Shown here: positions 28,986 to 39,551 of the stretch, piece by piece | Numbering within the stretch: the stretch's first letter is position 1 | How the letters are laid out: each line of letters opens with the position of its first letter | Source of the DNA: Chromatiales bacterium | GTDB lineage: Bacteria > Pseudomonadota > Gammaproteobacteria > Chromatiales > Chromatiaceae | Direction: 5' to 3' | Assembly: GCA_022360905.1 (NCBI GenBank) | Contig: JAKSBX010000156.1 | Span: 62,001-126,000, forward strand | Length of the DNA: 64,000 bases | The notes under the pieces: model-generated | What the model saw: the letters and a program-made list of their open reading frames with translations, nothing else | Database searches by the model: none | What the model was told of the DNA's origin: nothing | Translations under genes and position numbers: made by a program

Positions 28986-29980
28986 ACTACTGCTTGATCA
29001 ACTGCCTTTATCATATTGCGCAAATTGTAAATAGATTGTTTTTGATCCTCAGTCAGCTGGTCAAATTTTGCAGTTCTCTGATAGGCTCTCAGTACAGGAG
29101 CGGCTGCAGGGTTAGCGTTGGCATCAAGGAGTATTTCCGACAATCGTTGACGAATTTTCGGATCCAGATCCTGCCGGACAATCTCCAACGCCCTAACCAT
29201 ATCGGGAGTACGATGAAAAATCTCAAAATCTTCCCGGTATTTTTTGGGAAGGTGATCATCTTTAACCCAGTCATCACTACTGAAAGCACCCGCATCGACT
29301 ACGCCTTTATGCACCAGTGTGGCAATATTGATCTCCTCTCTTGAAAATACAAATCCCACTGCATTGGCAGGCGGCTCATCCCTCGCACTATCAAGCCTGA
29401 CCAGTTTCAACCCTCGTTGAATAAGTGCATTGGCAGGTGCATAAAATGCAGAGGTTGAGGCAGGATCTTCCAACGCAATAACCCGACCCTTTAAATCCTC
29501 CAGACGATCAATACCCTGTCCGGATAGACTGAAAAATACTGTATGGTATTGAGCGACACCTTTTTTCCACTTTCTCAAGAGAATTTCAGCACCGGCAACT
29601 TCATTCAGATAGGCTGCTGCTACCGGTGTTTCAGTAACCCAGTCTACTTCACCCTGTTGCAGTAAATCAGCCAGATGCTCCTTGCTTTTTGCCAGACGTA
29701 TCTTGATTTTTTCAATACCCAGATCTGTCATTCTCTCGGCTACATATTTGGCCATCGGCTTGAGATATTGATAGTGCTTTTTCGGATTGTGGCTAATTTT
29801 ACCAATAACCAAGGTATCTTTTTGATGACTGGCCGCATGGCAAGGGGTAACCATGAGCAACACCATCAGGCAAAACAGTATGATATTCATCAGCTGTCTA
29901 CTGAGACGATTAAAACACCAATCGTGTAGCTGCATATTATTTAAGCACCATATGAATCTCTGCAATTGCACTTTTATCAA
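28979..29980 (-). CDS. PhnD-like phosphate/phosphite/phosphonate periplasmic binding protein
   Basis: Signal peptide then LVIGKISHNPKKHYQYLKPMAKYVAERM...GEVDWVTETPVAAAYL...DPASTSAFYAPANAL; overlaps the GGDEF-EAL start. Confidence 0.85.
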   Translation of the reverse strand: MIKVQLQRFIWCLNNMQLHDWCFNRLSRQLMNIILFCLMVLLMVTPCHAASHQKDTLVIGKISHNPKKHYQYLKPMAKYVAERMTDLGIEKIKIRLAKSKEHLADLLQQGEVDWVTETPVAAAYLNEVAGAEILLRKWKKGVAQYHTVFFSLSGQGIDRLEDLKGRVIALEDPASTSAFYAPANALIQRGLKLVRLDSARDEPPANAVGFVFSREEINIATLVHKGVVDAGAFSSDDWVKDDHLPKKYREDFEIFHRTPDMVRALEIVRQDLDPKIRQRLSEILLDANANPAAAPVLRAYQRTAKFDQLTEDQKQSIYNLRNMIKAVDQAVVW

Positions 29981-30064
29981 CTAACCAGCCACCCTGTCTG
30001 GCGGCTTACAACTCCATTTGCTTTCTGTTTTTATCAAACCATCAATCTGAATTGAGTAAGCGGC

Positions 30065-31279
30065 TTAAAAATCGAGCTGCGCACGAAGCTGAAGAATATT
30101 TGGTTCATCCTCGTTTTCCACATCACCGTCAGCATCGGCGTATCGATCATTATTCACTACTATATAGTTCATCATAAATCGTAACTGAGGTTTGTAATAC
30201 CAGTTCACAGCAAATGCGAGCTGATCACTGGAACCTCCTTCCACATCCTGGTCATTCAGATCCAGTGTGCTGTACCTCAATGCCAATTCGAGAGCACCCT
30301 GTTCACTGAGCGGGTTAACCCTGCCAAAACGGGCTTGCTGGCTCTTGTAGTGCCTACTCTCTCCAGTGGGGAACCAACTGGCCTGAATATACCAACCACT
30401 GAATTCGATATCGGCAGCATCATCCCGCTCAAGATTTGATGCTATCCACTCACCTTGCAACGAAGCCTCACCATAGACCCAGGCAGATTCCAACCCAACC
30501 AGAGTCAAAGTTCTGCTCTGTTTGATCTTACCGGTATCCAAATAGTGAATATCGGTCAAATGGGATTCAGGACGGCTGTCTACACGGTATTCCTCTTCAT
30601 CGTCCAGTTTTCTATGGCTAGCAGACACACCAAAGTGAACTACCGAACGATCTGTAGCAAGCGGAGCATACGTCAGCCTGGTTGAGCCCCCCCATCCTTC
30701 ATCACCCTCATCATCCGAGTCATCGTTGTAATCATCGCCAAAGAGTCCTGCAGCCACACTGATTTGTTCACCATACCAATGTAGGCCCAGCCCCATATTA
30801 CGCCCAGGCACCAGTGCGTTAGGTAAAGCCCGCTCCATAAATGTAAGGTGTTTTCTACTCGTAAGCTCTTCCAAACTGAATGGTTCTTTGAAATGCCCTA
30901 GGGTAAATCGCCATGGGTGGTATGCGTCATAAGCCAGCCAGGCATCTTTCATGTCAGCATCGCCATCGGCAAAATCAACGCTTAATTCATAGATGATATC
31001 TGCGTATATCCGCCCTTCCATTTCAAGCCTGGCACTTCTTAGCTCTGTACCATTACCCAGACTGTTTTTATCTTCATCATAATAGGCAGCATCCAAAAGC
31101 AATCTACCGCCCAAGGTTGCAGAAAACTCACCATCACTGGAGACAATCTCTAGGCCACCTCTGGTTGAGGAGAAATTATCATCTCTACTAGCGGCTGAAG
31201 AGCTGTTCATCTGTGTGGAACCTGCAAACAGACTGCAAGGCAATAGCAAGATTAGTATGAGTAGATTTCGTTTGACCAT
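30065..31279 (-). CDS. OprO/OprP-like porin
   Basis: Signal peptide; GEFSATLGGRLLLDAAYYDEDK...ELRSARLEMEGRIYADIIYELSVDFA...LGHFKEPFSLEELTS...C-terminal LQLRAQLDF. Confidence 0.88.
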   Translation of the reverse strand: MVKRNLLILILLLPCSLFAGSTQMNSSSAASRDDNFSSTRGGLEIVSSDGEFSATLGGRLLLDAAYYDEDKNSLGNGTELRSARLEMEGRIYADIIYELSVDFADGDADMKDAWLAYDAYHPWRFTLGHFKEPFSLEELTSRKHLTFMERALPNALVPGRNMGLGLHWYGEQISVAAGLFGDDYNDDSDDEGDEGWGGSTRLTYAPLATDRSVVHFGVSASHRKLDDEEEYRVDSRPESHLTDIHYLDTGKIKQSRTLTLVGLESAWVYGEASLQGEWIASNLERDDAADIEFSGWYIQASWFPTGESRHYKSQQARFGRVNPLSEQGALELALRYSTLDLNDQDVEGGSSDQLAFAVNWYYKPQLRFMMNYIVVNNDRYADADGDVENEDEPNILQLRAQLDF

Positions 31280-31354
31280 GACACATTCAACTTGGGTATC
31301 GATAAATAATCATAGGATCTTCCCTGATCTCTTAAACAACAGAGGAGTAATGAA

Positions 31355-32134
31355 TCAGCGACCTGCCTGAGGAAAGCATTGGTAGTAGTTTTCCGTCGTT
31401 TGAGCTGCCACCTGTTCTACATTCAGCTCTTTTATCTCGGCTACACATTCTGCCACCTGGTGAACATAGATAGGCTGATTTGGTTTACCACGATAGGGTA
31501 CAGGCGCAAGATAGGGAGAGTCCGTTTCAATTAGCAGCCGTTCCAACGGTACCCGTTTCACCACTTCACGCAACTCTGCAGCGTTTTTGAAGGTGATAAT
31601 GCCTGAAAAGGAGATATAAAAGCCCATCTCTATCGCCTGCTCAGCCATTGACCAATCTTCTGTGAAACAGTGCATAACACCACCCGCCTGGTCAGCACCC
31701 TGGGACTGCATGATACTGATCGTATCCTGTTTGGCATCACGGGTATGGATGATCAGCGGCAGTTTGGCCTGTTTGGCAGCCTCGATGTGCTGTTGAAATC
31801 GTGCGCGCTGCCAGTCCAATTCGCCTTTACCATGAAAGTAGTCGAGACCTGTTTCACCGATCGCGACCACCTTGGGGTGTTGGGCGAGTTCAACCAGTTC
31901 AGCCGGGCTGGGATCATGCCGGTCACGATCATTGGGATGCACACCAACAGATATGGAAATCTGGGGGTAGGATTCAACCAAGGAGACCATTGACGGCCAG
32001 GACTCCAAGTCGATCGAGACACAGAGCATATGACTGATGCCACCGTCCAGGGTCGTAGCAACGAATTGACCGAAATCATTCGCATAATGATCGAGTGCAA
32101 CCCGATCAAGATGGCAATGTGAATCAACAAGCAT
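31355..32134 (-). CDS. TatD-family hydrolase
   Basis: MLVDSHCHLD, VGVHPND, AIGETGLDYFH, LIIHTRDA, IETDSPYLAPVPYRGKPNQP. Confidence 0.93.
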   Translation of the reverse strand: MLVDSHCHLDRVALDHYANDFGQFVATTLDGGISHMLCVSIDLESWPSMVSLVESYPQISISVGVHPNDRDRHDPSPAELVELAQHPKVVAIGETGLDYFHGKGELDWQRARFQQHIEAAKQAKLPLIIHTRDAKQDTISIMQSQGADQAGGVMHCFTEDWSMAEQAIEMGFYISFSGIITFKNAAELREVVKRVPLERLLIETDSPYLAPVPYRGKPNQPIYVHQVAECVAEIKELNVEQVAAQTTENYYQCFPQAGR

Positions 32135-32226
32135 AAAACTATCTCTGGCTATGGGGCGGATATTCTATAACTACCCTACCATCCTGGGAAGGTTAACTGC
32201 TGACAGGAGATGGCGATGAGCTGGAA

Positions 32227-32574
32227 TCAGAGGGTATGGGTAGGCCGATCAGATTTGAGGGCACCGGCAAGATAGGTCTCGATCTTATTACGTGCAGCGC
32301 CACCGTCCTGATCACTGAACTGGACGCCAATCCCGGCAGCCCGGTTACCCTCGGCGCCAACCGGCGTAATCCAGATGATTTTCCCAGCCACTGGCAGGCG
32401 TTCAGCCTCGTCCATCAGGGTCAATAGCATGAAAACTTCATCACCGAGGCGGTACTGTTTGGTGGTGGGAATAAAAAGACCGCCAAATTGTACGAACTGC
32501 ATATAGGCCGCATACAAGGCGTTTTTATCCTTGATGGTTAGCGAGAGAATTCCTTGTTTTGGTCCACCAGCCAT
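32227..32574 (-). CDS. pilZ: PilZ-domain type IV pilus assembly protein
   Basis: LSLTIKDKNALYAAYMQFVQFGGLFIPTTKQYRLGDEVFMLLTLMDE; next to holB. Confidence 0.9.
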   Translation of the reverse strand: MAGGPKQGILSLTIKDKNALYAAYMQFVQFGGLFIPTTKQYRLGDEVFMLLTLMDEAERLPVAGKIIWITPVGAEGNRAAGIGVQFSDQDGGAARNKIETYLAGALKSDRPTHTL

Positions 32575-32591
32575 ACGTTACCTGACCTGAT

Positions 32592-33572
32592 TCAGGCACC
32601 CTGTCGAGAACAGGTCTGCCATTCGATAAGTAGTTTTTCCAATGTCAATTGCAGATTGATATTGCTATCGGTTAAAGCTCTAACCGCATAGAGTTTCTTC
32701 AGATAGCTTTGTATCGCCCTAGAGTTTAACTTGTCGGCTGTCTTCTGCAAAGCTTGAGCCCGGTCCGGATTGCACAACGCAACCCCAGTGGGCGACACTT
32801 TGAGGCGCTGGATATCGATCACCCAGCCGATAAGCCACTCAATCAACAGTTTATAGTCAAATTTTTGCCAGATATTGGCCAATTTGACCGGATCAAGGCG
32901 CTGTTCGCTCAACGCCAGAAACTGATTCAGCATTTCACTGCGGTTCTCTAGCAGGGCTTTGTCATCCAAAGCCAGGGCCTTGAGTGGCGCACCGTTCGCC
33001 AATGCCAGCAGCAGACCGGGATCACTCTGATCAACCTTTCCAGAGAGCCAGTCCAGGGCCTGAGCCTGCTGCGGTGGATGAAACAGCACAGACTGACAGC
33101 GACTTCGAATGGTGGGCAATAACCTGGCGGGTTGATCTGTCAATAGCAGGATGACAGTACCTGGCGTTGGTTCTTCCAGGGTTTTCAACAGACTGTTCGC
33201 CGCCCCGTTGGTCATCCGATGGGCCGGTTCAATGCCGATTACCTTGTATTTCGCAGAGTGTGCGGTCAGTGAGGCAGAACTGGTAAGTGCCCGGATTGAT
33301 TCGATTTTTATCTCGCCACTCTTGCTCCCCTCCTCCGGGCCGACCCATTGCAGATCCGGGTGGTTGCCGGCCTGGATCAGGTGGCAATGCTGGCAGGTCC
33401 CGCAGGATTGACCTGTCTCACTGGGATTACTGCAAAGCAGGGATTGGGCAAAACTGAGGGCAAACTGCTGCTTACCCAATCCTGGAGCTCCGCAGAGCAG
33501 CAGCGCATGGGACAGCCGCCCCTGAGAGAGAGACTGCTGTAATTGCTGCCACTGCGGCTGGTGCCAGGGCAT
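32592..33572 (-). CDS. holB: DNA polymerase III delta' subunit
   Basis: LSHALLLCGAPGLGKQQFA, CGTCQHCHLIQAGNHPDLQWV, NSLLKTLEEPTPGTVILLLTDQPARLLPTIRSRCQ; start at MPWHQPQ. Confidence 0.93.
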   Translation of the reverse strand: MPWHQPQWQQLQQSLSQGRLSHALLLCGAPGLGKQQFALSFAQSLLCSNPSETGQSCGTCQHCHLIQAGNHPDLQWVGPEEGSKSGEIKIESIRALTSSASLTAHSAKYKVIGIEPAHRMTNGAANSLLKTLEEPTPGTVILLLTDQPARLLPTIRSRCQSVLFHPPQQAQALDWLSGKVDQSDPGLLLALANGAPLKALALDDKALLENRSEMLNQFLALSEQRLDPVKLANIWQKFDYKLLIEWLIGWVIDIQRLKVSPTGVALCNPDRAQALQKTADKLNSRAIQSYLKKLYAVRALTDSNINLQLTLEKLLIEWQTCSRQGA

Positions 33573-33588
33573 GGGGCTGTAGCTCAAC

Positions 33589-34233
33589 TCAGCCACCGCT
33601 CTGCTCCAGAAACGCGGTGACGACTGAATTGATCTGCTGCTGTACGGTTTCAAGTGGTTTGGAAGCATCAATCACTTTGACGCGATCCGGCTCTCTGACG
33701 GCAATCTCCAGATAACCAGCCCGGACCTTCTCGAAAAAACTCATCTCCTGTTTCTCGAAGCGATCCGGTTCGGATCTTTGTCCAGCCCGGGCCAGCCCCT
33801 GCTCCACCGGCAGATCCAACAACAGGGTCAAATCGGGGCGAAGGTCGCCCTGCACAAATTGCTCCAGGGTAGCGATACGATCCCCGGCAAGTCCACGCCC
33901 GGCGCCCTGATAGGCGTAGCTGGCATCGGTAAAGCGGTCGCACAAGACCCAGTGACCCTGCTCCAGTGCGGGTATGATCTTTTGCTGAAGGTGTTCAGCC
34001 CGAGCCGCGAACATCAGCAACAACTCCGTATCATCAGCCATCCCGGTATGCTGATGTCCCAGCAGCAGATCCCTGATCGCCTCACCCAGCGGGGTTCCGC
34101 CGGGTTCACGGGTAAACACGACCTGTTTGCCCGCTCTATTCAGCAGATTGCGGATAAAATCCAGATTACTGCTCTTACCGGCGCCTTCACCGCCTTCAAC
34201 GGTGATGAATCGTCCTTTCAAAATGTTACTCAT
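33589..34233 (-). CDS. tmk: Thymidylate kinase
   Basis: RFITVEGGEGAGKSSNL, FTREPGGTPLGEAIR, DRFTDASYAYQGAGRGL. Confidence 0.96.
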   Translation of the reverse strand: MSNILKGRFITVEGGEGAGKSSNLDFIRNLLNRAGKQVVFTREPGGTPLGEAIRDLLLGHQHTGMADDTELLLMFAARAEHLQQKIIPALEQGHWVLCDRFTDASYAYQGAGRGLAGDRIATLEQFVQGDLRPDLTLLLDLPVEQGLARAGQRSEPDRFEKQEMSFFEKVRAGYLEIAVREPDRVKVIDASKPLETVQQQINSVVTAFLEQSGG

Positions 34234-35225
34234 CGCTTCAACTGATACTTACGGACTGCATTGTTATGCTCTTTCAGAGTCTCTGAAAAGTAGTGACCGC
34301 CCTCGCCAGTCGCAACAAAGTAGAGTGCCTTGCCCGCCTTGGGGTTGAGTGCCGCCTCGATTGCCGCACCACTTGGCATGGCGATGGGTGTGGGCGTCAG
34401 CCCCTTACGGGTATAGGTGTTATAGGGTGTGTCGCGGGTCAGATCCCGCTTGCGAATATTGCCATCATAGCGCTCCCCCATGCCATAGATCACTGTCGGG
34501 TCGGTCTGTAACAGCATCCCTCGTTTAAGTCGCCTGACAAAAACCCCGGCAATCTCCCCCCGTTCATGCGGCAGACCGGTCTCCCGCTCAATAATTGAAG
34601 CGAGAATCAGTGCTTCATAAGGTGTTTTCAACGGCAGATCGGAGGCCCGCTTTGTCCAGGCATCCTGCAATGTCTTCTGCATTCGGCGATAGGCTCGTTG
34701 CAGGAACTCCACATCCGTGGTGCCCCTGGGAAAATGGTAGGTATCCGGATAGAAACGTCCTTCGGGATGTTCATTTTCATACCCCAGACGAGACATGATC
34801 TGTTGATCATCCAATTCATCCAGGGATTTGATCAGAACCGGGTTTGCCCGAACGGCTCGCATCAATTGCCGGAACGTCCACCCTTCGATGATGGTCAAGG
34901 AATGCTGAACCACCCTTGCCGAGCTAAAAATTTGCAGCAGTTTTGTCGGTGTGGTGTCAGCCGGAAGGTAGTACTCCCCGGCTTTGAGCTGACCGGCCTG
35001 GCCACTCCAGCGGGCCAATATCTCGAGTAGTATCGGCTTTTGGATGATCTCTTTTTGTTGCAGATCATCAGCCAGACCTCTCAGACTGGTACCGGCTTGC
35101 AGATGGTAGTTAATACCTGAAGGTGGCAGATTCAAAGGTTGGTGGACAAAATCATCGTATTCAAGCCATCCCCAGGCCATAAGGAGGCTTAATACAAAGA
35201 TCGTGATGCCTAGCAGTCTGTTCAT
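34230..35225 (-). CDS. mltG: Endolytic transglycosylase MltG
   Basis: EGRFYPDTYHFPRGTT, LASIIERETGLPHERGEIAGVFVRRLKRGMLLQTDPTVIYG, PTPIAMPSGAAIEAALNP. Confidence 0.96.
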   Translation of the reverse strand: MNRLLGITIFVLSLLMAWGWLEYDDFVHQPLNLPPSGINYHLQAGTSLRGLADDLQQKEIIQKPILLEILARWSGQAGQLKAGEYYLPADTTPTKLLQIFSSARVVQHSLTIIEGWTFRQLMRAVRANPVLIKSLDELDDQQIMSRLGYENEHPEGRFYPDTYHFPRGTTDVEFLQRAYRRMQKTLQDAWTKRASDLPLKTPYEALILASIIERETGLPHERGEIAGVFVRRLKRGMLLQTDPTVIYGMGERYDGNIRKRDLTRDTPYNTYTRKGLTPTPIAMPSGAAIEAALNPKAGKALYFVATGEGGHYFSETLKEHNNAVRKYQLKR

Positions 35226-35243
35226 GCGCCACTCATAATCTGT

Positions 35244-36062
35244 TCATCCTGCAGCAAGATAGGTACGTCCAATGAACATCATCAGTTCTGCCGGGATTTT
35301 TTTCAATTCATAGGCCGTCTGCTCAAAGCGTACCACAGGACAAAGCCCCATGATCGCATTGGTCATGAACAGAGCATCACCCTGCTTCAGATCATCAACG
35401 GAGAGCTCAGTGAGCCTGGGTTTCAGAGAGAATTGTTGTGCCGATTCGAGTATCAGCTCTCGCACAACACCGGCAACACCTGCCATTGAAAGCCTCGGTG
35501 TCAGTAGCTGATCCCCTTTGAGCAAAAAAAGATTGGACTGGGTTCCGCAAATCACCCGATCCTGCTGATCCAGCATCAGACCTTCAGCGATGTGGGGCTT
35601 ATCCCACTCAGCTCTGGCCAACACTTGTTCCAGGCGATTGAGATGCTTGATGCCAGCCAGTTGGGATTGGCTTGATAAACGGGTCTCGCAGATCCGAATT
35701 TCAATGCCCTTTTCATACCACTCTGCTGGATAGTCAGGCCAGGGGTGGATTGAGAGAATGCGCCGTGGATGACAGGGGGAAGGTGGACGATAGCCTCGAC
35801 CGCCACTGCCCCGGGTCACGACTATTTTCAGAACTGCGGCGGTCTGTCCGGCCGCTACCTGGAGCGCTTCCTGCCAGAGCTGCTGTTTATTTGTGGGAGT
35901 GAAACCAAGTGCCTGTTCACCTTTTTCCAGCCGCACCATGTGGCGTTGCCAGAGACAGGGAAGACCATCCTTTACAGCGATGGTCTCAAACAGACCATCC
36001 CCGTATTGCAGACCACGATCCGTGATGGGTATCTGGTCTGCGGGTAATCCGTCAATCAGCAA
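35244..36062 (-). CDS. pabC: Aminodeoxychorismate lyase
   Basis: ITDRGLQYGDGLFETIAV, TRGSGGRGYRPP, ICGTQSNLFLL; between mltG and fabF. Confidence 0.92.
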   Translation of the reverse strand: MLIDGLPADQIPITDRGLQYGDGLFETIAVKDGLPCLWQRHMVRLEKGEQALGFTPTNKQQLWQEALQVAAGQTAAVLKIVVTRGSGGRGYRPPSPCHPRRILSIHPWPDYPAEWYEKGIEIRICETRLSSQSQLAGIKHLNRLEQVLARAEWDKPHIAEGLMLDQQDRVICGTQSNLFLLKGDQLLTPRLSMAGVAGVVRELILESAQQFSLKPRLTELSVDDLKQGDALFMTNAIMGLCPVVRFEQTAYELKKIPAELMMFIGRTYLAAG

Positions 36063-36080
36063 CAGAGATCTTCGAAGCTA

Positions 36081-37319
36081 TCAGACTCGGCGGAATGCCA
36101 ATGTGCCGTTGGTACCACCAAATCCGAAGGAGTTGGAGATCACCACATCCAGCTTCATCTCCCGGGCTGTATTCGGTACGTAGTCCAGATCGCAATCCGG
36201 ATCCTGATTCTCCAGATTGATGGTCGGGGGTACCACCTGGTTGTGCAACGCCAAAATGGTGAACACAGCTTCGGCGCCGCCAGCGGCACCCAGCATGTGT
36301 CCGGTCATCGACTTGGTCGAGCTGACACAGAGTTTGTGGGCATGATCACCAAAGGCCCGTTTGACCGCCAGGGTTTCAGCCACATCACCGGCTGGAGTGG
36401 ATGTACCATGGGCATTGATATAGTCAACCTCTTCCAGGTTGATACCCGCATCCTTGAGGGCCATCTCCATACACTGAGCCGCGCCTGAGCCATCCTTCGA
36501 AGGTGCGGTCATATGATAGGCATCCGAGTTCATTCCCACACCCACCAATTCAGCGTAGATTTTTGCGCCACGGGCCTTGGCCTGTTCGTACTCTTCCAGT
36601 ACCACCACACCGGCACCGTCACTCAGTACAAAACCGTCACGATCCTTGTCCCAGGGACGACTGGCCGCCTGCGGATCATCGTTTCTGCGTGACAGGGCAC
36701 GCGCTGCAGCAAAGCCACCCAGACCGACCGGAGAAGTGGCCATTTCAGCCCCACCGGCGATCATCACATCAGTCCGACCGAAGCGAATCATCATCGCCGC
36801 CTCGGCAATACTGTGTGCGCCGCTGCTGCAGGCAGAAACGATGGAGTAGTTAGGCCCTTTCAATCCATACATGATGGAGAGGTTGCCCGATACCATGTTG
36901 ATGATGCTGGAGGGAACAAAGAATGGTGAAATCTTGCGCGGTCCGCCATCGAGGTATGACTGATAGCTGTTCTCAATCCCAGTGATACCGCCGATACCCG
37001 AGCCGATCAGCACACCGATACGGTCAGCATTCTCTTCGGTCACTTCCAACCCGGAGTCTTTGATCGCCTGAATACCGGCCGCAACACCGTAATGGATAAA
37101 TTTATCCATTTTCTTGGCTTCTTTCTTCGGGATGTAGTCGGTGACTTCAAAGCCGTATATGGGACCACCAAACTGAGTCGAGAACGATTCGACATCAAAG
37201 TGGGTGATCGGTTGGATCCCACTCTTACCGGCCTGTATGTTCTCCCATGAGGAAGCCACATCCAGTCCAACAGGAGCTACCATGCCCAGCCCAGTTACGA
37301 CAACCCTTCTTGCAGTCAT
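36081..37319 (-). CDS. fabF: Beta-ketoacyl-ACP synthase II
   Basis: [62 protein letters not shown]. Confidence 0.96.
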   Translation of the reverse strand: MTARRVVVTGLGMVAPVGLDVASSWENIQAGKSGIQPITHFDVESFSTQFGGPIYGFEVTDYIPKKEAKKMDKFIHYGVAAGIQAIKDSGLEVTEENADRIGVLIGSGIGGITGIENSYQSYLDGGPRKISPFFVPSSIINMVSGNLSIMYGLKGPNYSIVSACSSGAHSIAEAAMMIRFGRTDVMIAGGAEMATSPVGLGGFAAARALSRRNDDPQAASRPWDKDRDGFVLSDGAGVVVLEEYEQAKARGAKIYAELVGVGMNSDAYHMTAPSKDGSGAAQCMEMALKDAGINLEEVDYINAHGTSTPAGDVAETLAVKRAFGDHAHKLCVSSTKSMTGHMLGAAGGAEAVFTILALHNQVVPPTINLENQDPDCDLDYVPNTAREMKLDVVISNSFGFGGTNGTLAFRRV

Positions 37320-37423
37320 GTATGACTACCCCCAAATCTCATCGGTATTGCTGAAAAACAAAAGGCCGCGCCCCGTTATGGATGGAGCATGACGGCCTGC
37401 AAAAATTAGTTCTGCTGTACAGC

Positions 37424-37657
37424 TCAACTATGTGCGTTGATGTAATCAACAGCCAATTGCACAGTTGTAATCTTTTCAGCCTCTTCATCAGGAATCTCGG
37501 TTTCAAATTCCTCTTCAAGGGCCATTACCAGCTCTACTGTGTCGAGAGAGTCAGCGCCAAGATCATCGACGAAAGAAGCTTCAAGTGTCACCTCTTCATC
37601 TTTAACGCCCAGTTGTTCTACCACGATTTTTCGAACTCGTTCTACGACATCGCTCAT
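37424..37657 (-). CDS. acpP: Acyl carrier protein
   Basis: [21 protein letters not shown] phosphopantetheine site, 77 aa. Confidence 0.98.
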   Translation of the reverse strand: MSDVVERVRKIVVEQLGVKDEEVTLEASFVDDLGADSLDTVELVMALEEEFETEIPDEEAEKITTVQLAVDYINAHS

Positions 37658-37851
37658 TTTATTAATTTCCTCTGGATTAACCGACGACCACCAATAGGGC
37701 CGATGCGGTATTGTAGTAACAAAAAAGTTCTGAGAAAAGCGTAATCATTAGTTCAGTTTAATGTCACTAATTTATTGATTATCTTTTTCTAAACAAACAA
37801 TTATAAGCTAAACTTCATTTAACTTATAATGTTTTTAATCTGAAAATGTCC

Positions 37852-38595
37852 TTAGGACATGTACATTCCGCCGTTTACATGCAGGGTCTCACCTGTGATA
37901 TAGCGTCCAGATGCACCGGCAAGAAACAGAACGGCGTTCGCTATATCCTCGGGTAATCCCAGTTGCTGCAGCGGAATATTTTCGATCAGACTCTTCCGTT
38001 GAGCCTCCGGCAGTTCGTTGGTCATGTCGGTTTCGATGAAACCCGGTGCCACAGAATTTACCGTGATCCCCCTGGAACCTACCTCACGGGCCAGTGAACG
38101 GGTAAATCCATCGATGCCGGCCTTAGCGGCTGCGTAATTGGACTGACCCGCGTTCCCCATTGAGCCAACGACTGAGGAGATATTGATGATTCGCCCTTTG
38201 CGCGCCTTCATCATACCTCTCAACACACCCTTGCTGAGACGGTAGACCGAGGAGAGATTGGTGTTGATCACCCGCTCCCACTCATCATCCTTCATCCGCA
38301 TCAGCAGATTGTCGTTGGTGATTCCTGCATTATTCACCAGAATGGTCGGTGCACTGTATTTTTCTGCGATGGCGCTCATCAATGCGTCAATAGAGGCTTG
38401 ATCTGCCACATCCAGCACCATGCCGCACCCAGTAACAGAAGCCTCATTCAGACGCGCAGTGATCGCCTCGGCACCGCCCTCAGAGGTTGCGGTTCCCACC
38501 ACAGTGGCACCGGCAGAGGCCAGGCAGTCAGCGATCGCTGCACCGATGCCGCGACTGGCTCCAGTGACCAGGGCAATTTCATTCTCCAGACTCAT
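37852..38595 (-). CDS. fabG: 3-oxoacyl-ACP reductase
   Basis: ALVTGASRGIGAAIA, SSVVGSMGNAGQSNYAAAKAG, overlaps fabD. Confidence 0.96.
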   Translation of the reverse strand: MSLENEIALVTGASRGIGAAIADCLASAGATVVGTATSEGGAEAITARLNEASVTGCGMVLDVADQASIDALMSAIAEKYSAPTILVNNAGITNDNLLMRMKDDEWERVINTNLSSVYRLSKGVLRGMMKARKGRIINISSVVGSMGNAGQSNYAAAKAGIDGFTRSLAREVGSRGITVNSVAPGFIETDMTNELPEAQRKSLIENIPLQQLGLPEDIANAVLFLAGASGRYITGETLHVNGGMYMS

Positions 38596-39533
38596 TTCAA
38601 AGCCTCCATAGCCTGATTCAGGCTATTCGTGTCATATACCGCCATACCGGTTAGTTTCCGGTCGATTCTTTTTGTCAGCCCTGCCAGCACTTTGCCAGGC
38701 CCAGCTTCGATGATTCTGCTGCTACCGGCAGCCGCCATCTTCTGTACCGCTTCAACCCAGCGTACCGGACTGTACAACTGTGCTGCGAGTAGTGATCGGA
38801 TCTCGTCACCATCTGCTGCAGATGCCACATTGACGTTGTGAAGCACGGGAATTTCGGCTGCAGAAAGGCTTATTGTAGCCAATTGTTCACTCAACTGCTC
38901 TGCTGCAGGTTTCATCAGCGCACAATGGGACGGCACACTCACAGGAAGGGGCAATGCCCGCTTGGCACCGGCCTCCTTAGCCAACTCACACGCCCGTTCA
39001 ACGGCACTTTTACTGCCGGCAATGACCACCTGCCCCGGGGAGTTGAAGTTGACCGCTTCAACCACCTCTCCCGATGCTGCGGATTGACAGACCTGCCGCA
39101 CAACCTCATCTTCAAGACCGAGAATGGCGGCCATACTGCCGCTCCCTTCAGGCACCGCGTTCTGCATGAATTTGCCACGCTGCGCAACCAGTTTCACCCC
39201 ATCCTGAAAGCCAAGTGCACCGGCACAAACCAGAGCGGTGTACTCTCCCAGACTGTGCCCTGCCATCAAATCTGGCGATGGCCCGCCTTGCTGCTGCCAA
39301 ACACGCCAAACCGCAACACCGGCGGTCAACATGGCGGGTTGGGTATTCTCTGTTTGATTGAGTGATTCAGCCGGGCCGTTTTGAGCCAAATCCCAAAGAT
39401 CAAAACCCAGCACCTCGGATGCTTCGTTAAATGTCTCAGTTACAACGGCAAAATCTTCCGCCAGTTGTTTCAACATACCCACAGATTGGGAACCCTGACC
39501 GGGAAATACCATGCTGAATTGTGTATCACTCAT
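38592..39533 (-). CDS. fabD: Malonyl-CoA:ACP transacylase
   Basis: MVFPGQGSQSVGML, AGHSLGEYTALVCAGAL, VPSHCALM. Confidence 0.96.
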   Translation of the reverse strand: MSDTQFSMVFPGQGSQSVGMLKQLAEDFAVVTETFNEASEVLGFDLWDLAQNGPAESLNQTENTQPAMLTAGVAVWRVWQQQGGPSPDLMAGHSLGEYTALVCAGALGFQDGVKLVAQRGKFMQNAVPEGSGSMAAILGLEDEVVRQVCQSAASGEVVEAVNFNSPGQVVIAGSKSAVERACELAKEAGAKRALPLPVSVPSHCALMKPAAEQLSEQLATISLSAAEIPVLHNVNVASAADGDEIRSLLAAQLYSPVRWVEAVQKMAAAGSSRIIEAGPGKVLAGLTKRIDRKLTGMAVYDTNSLNQAMEALK

Positions 39534-39551
39534 AATCGACTTTCGCAGGAG

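Noticed and set aside
37320-37423. AGGCCG...CGGCCT inverted repeat between fabF and acpP
   Set aside because: Short stem with long loop; possible attenuator but not strong enough to report.
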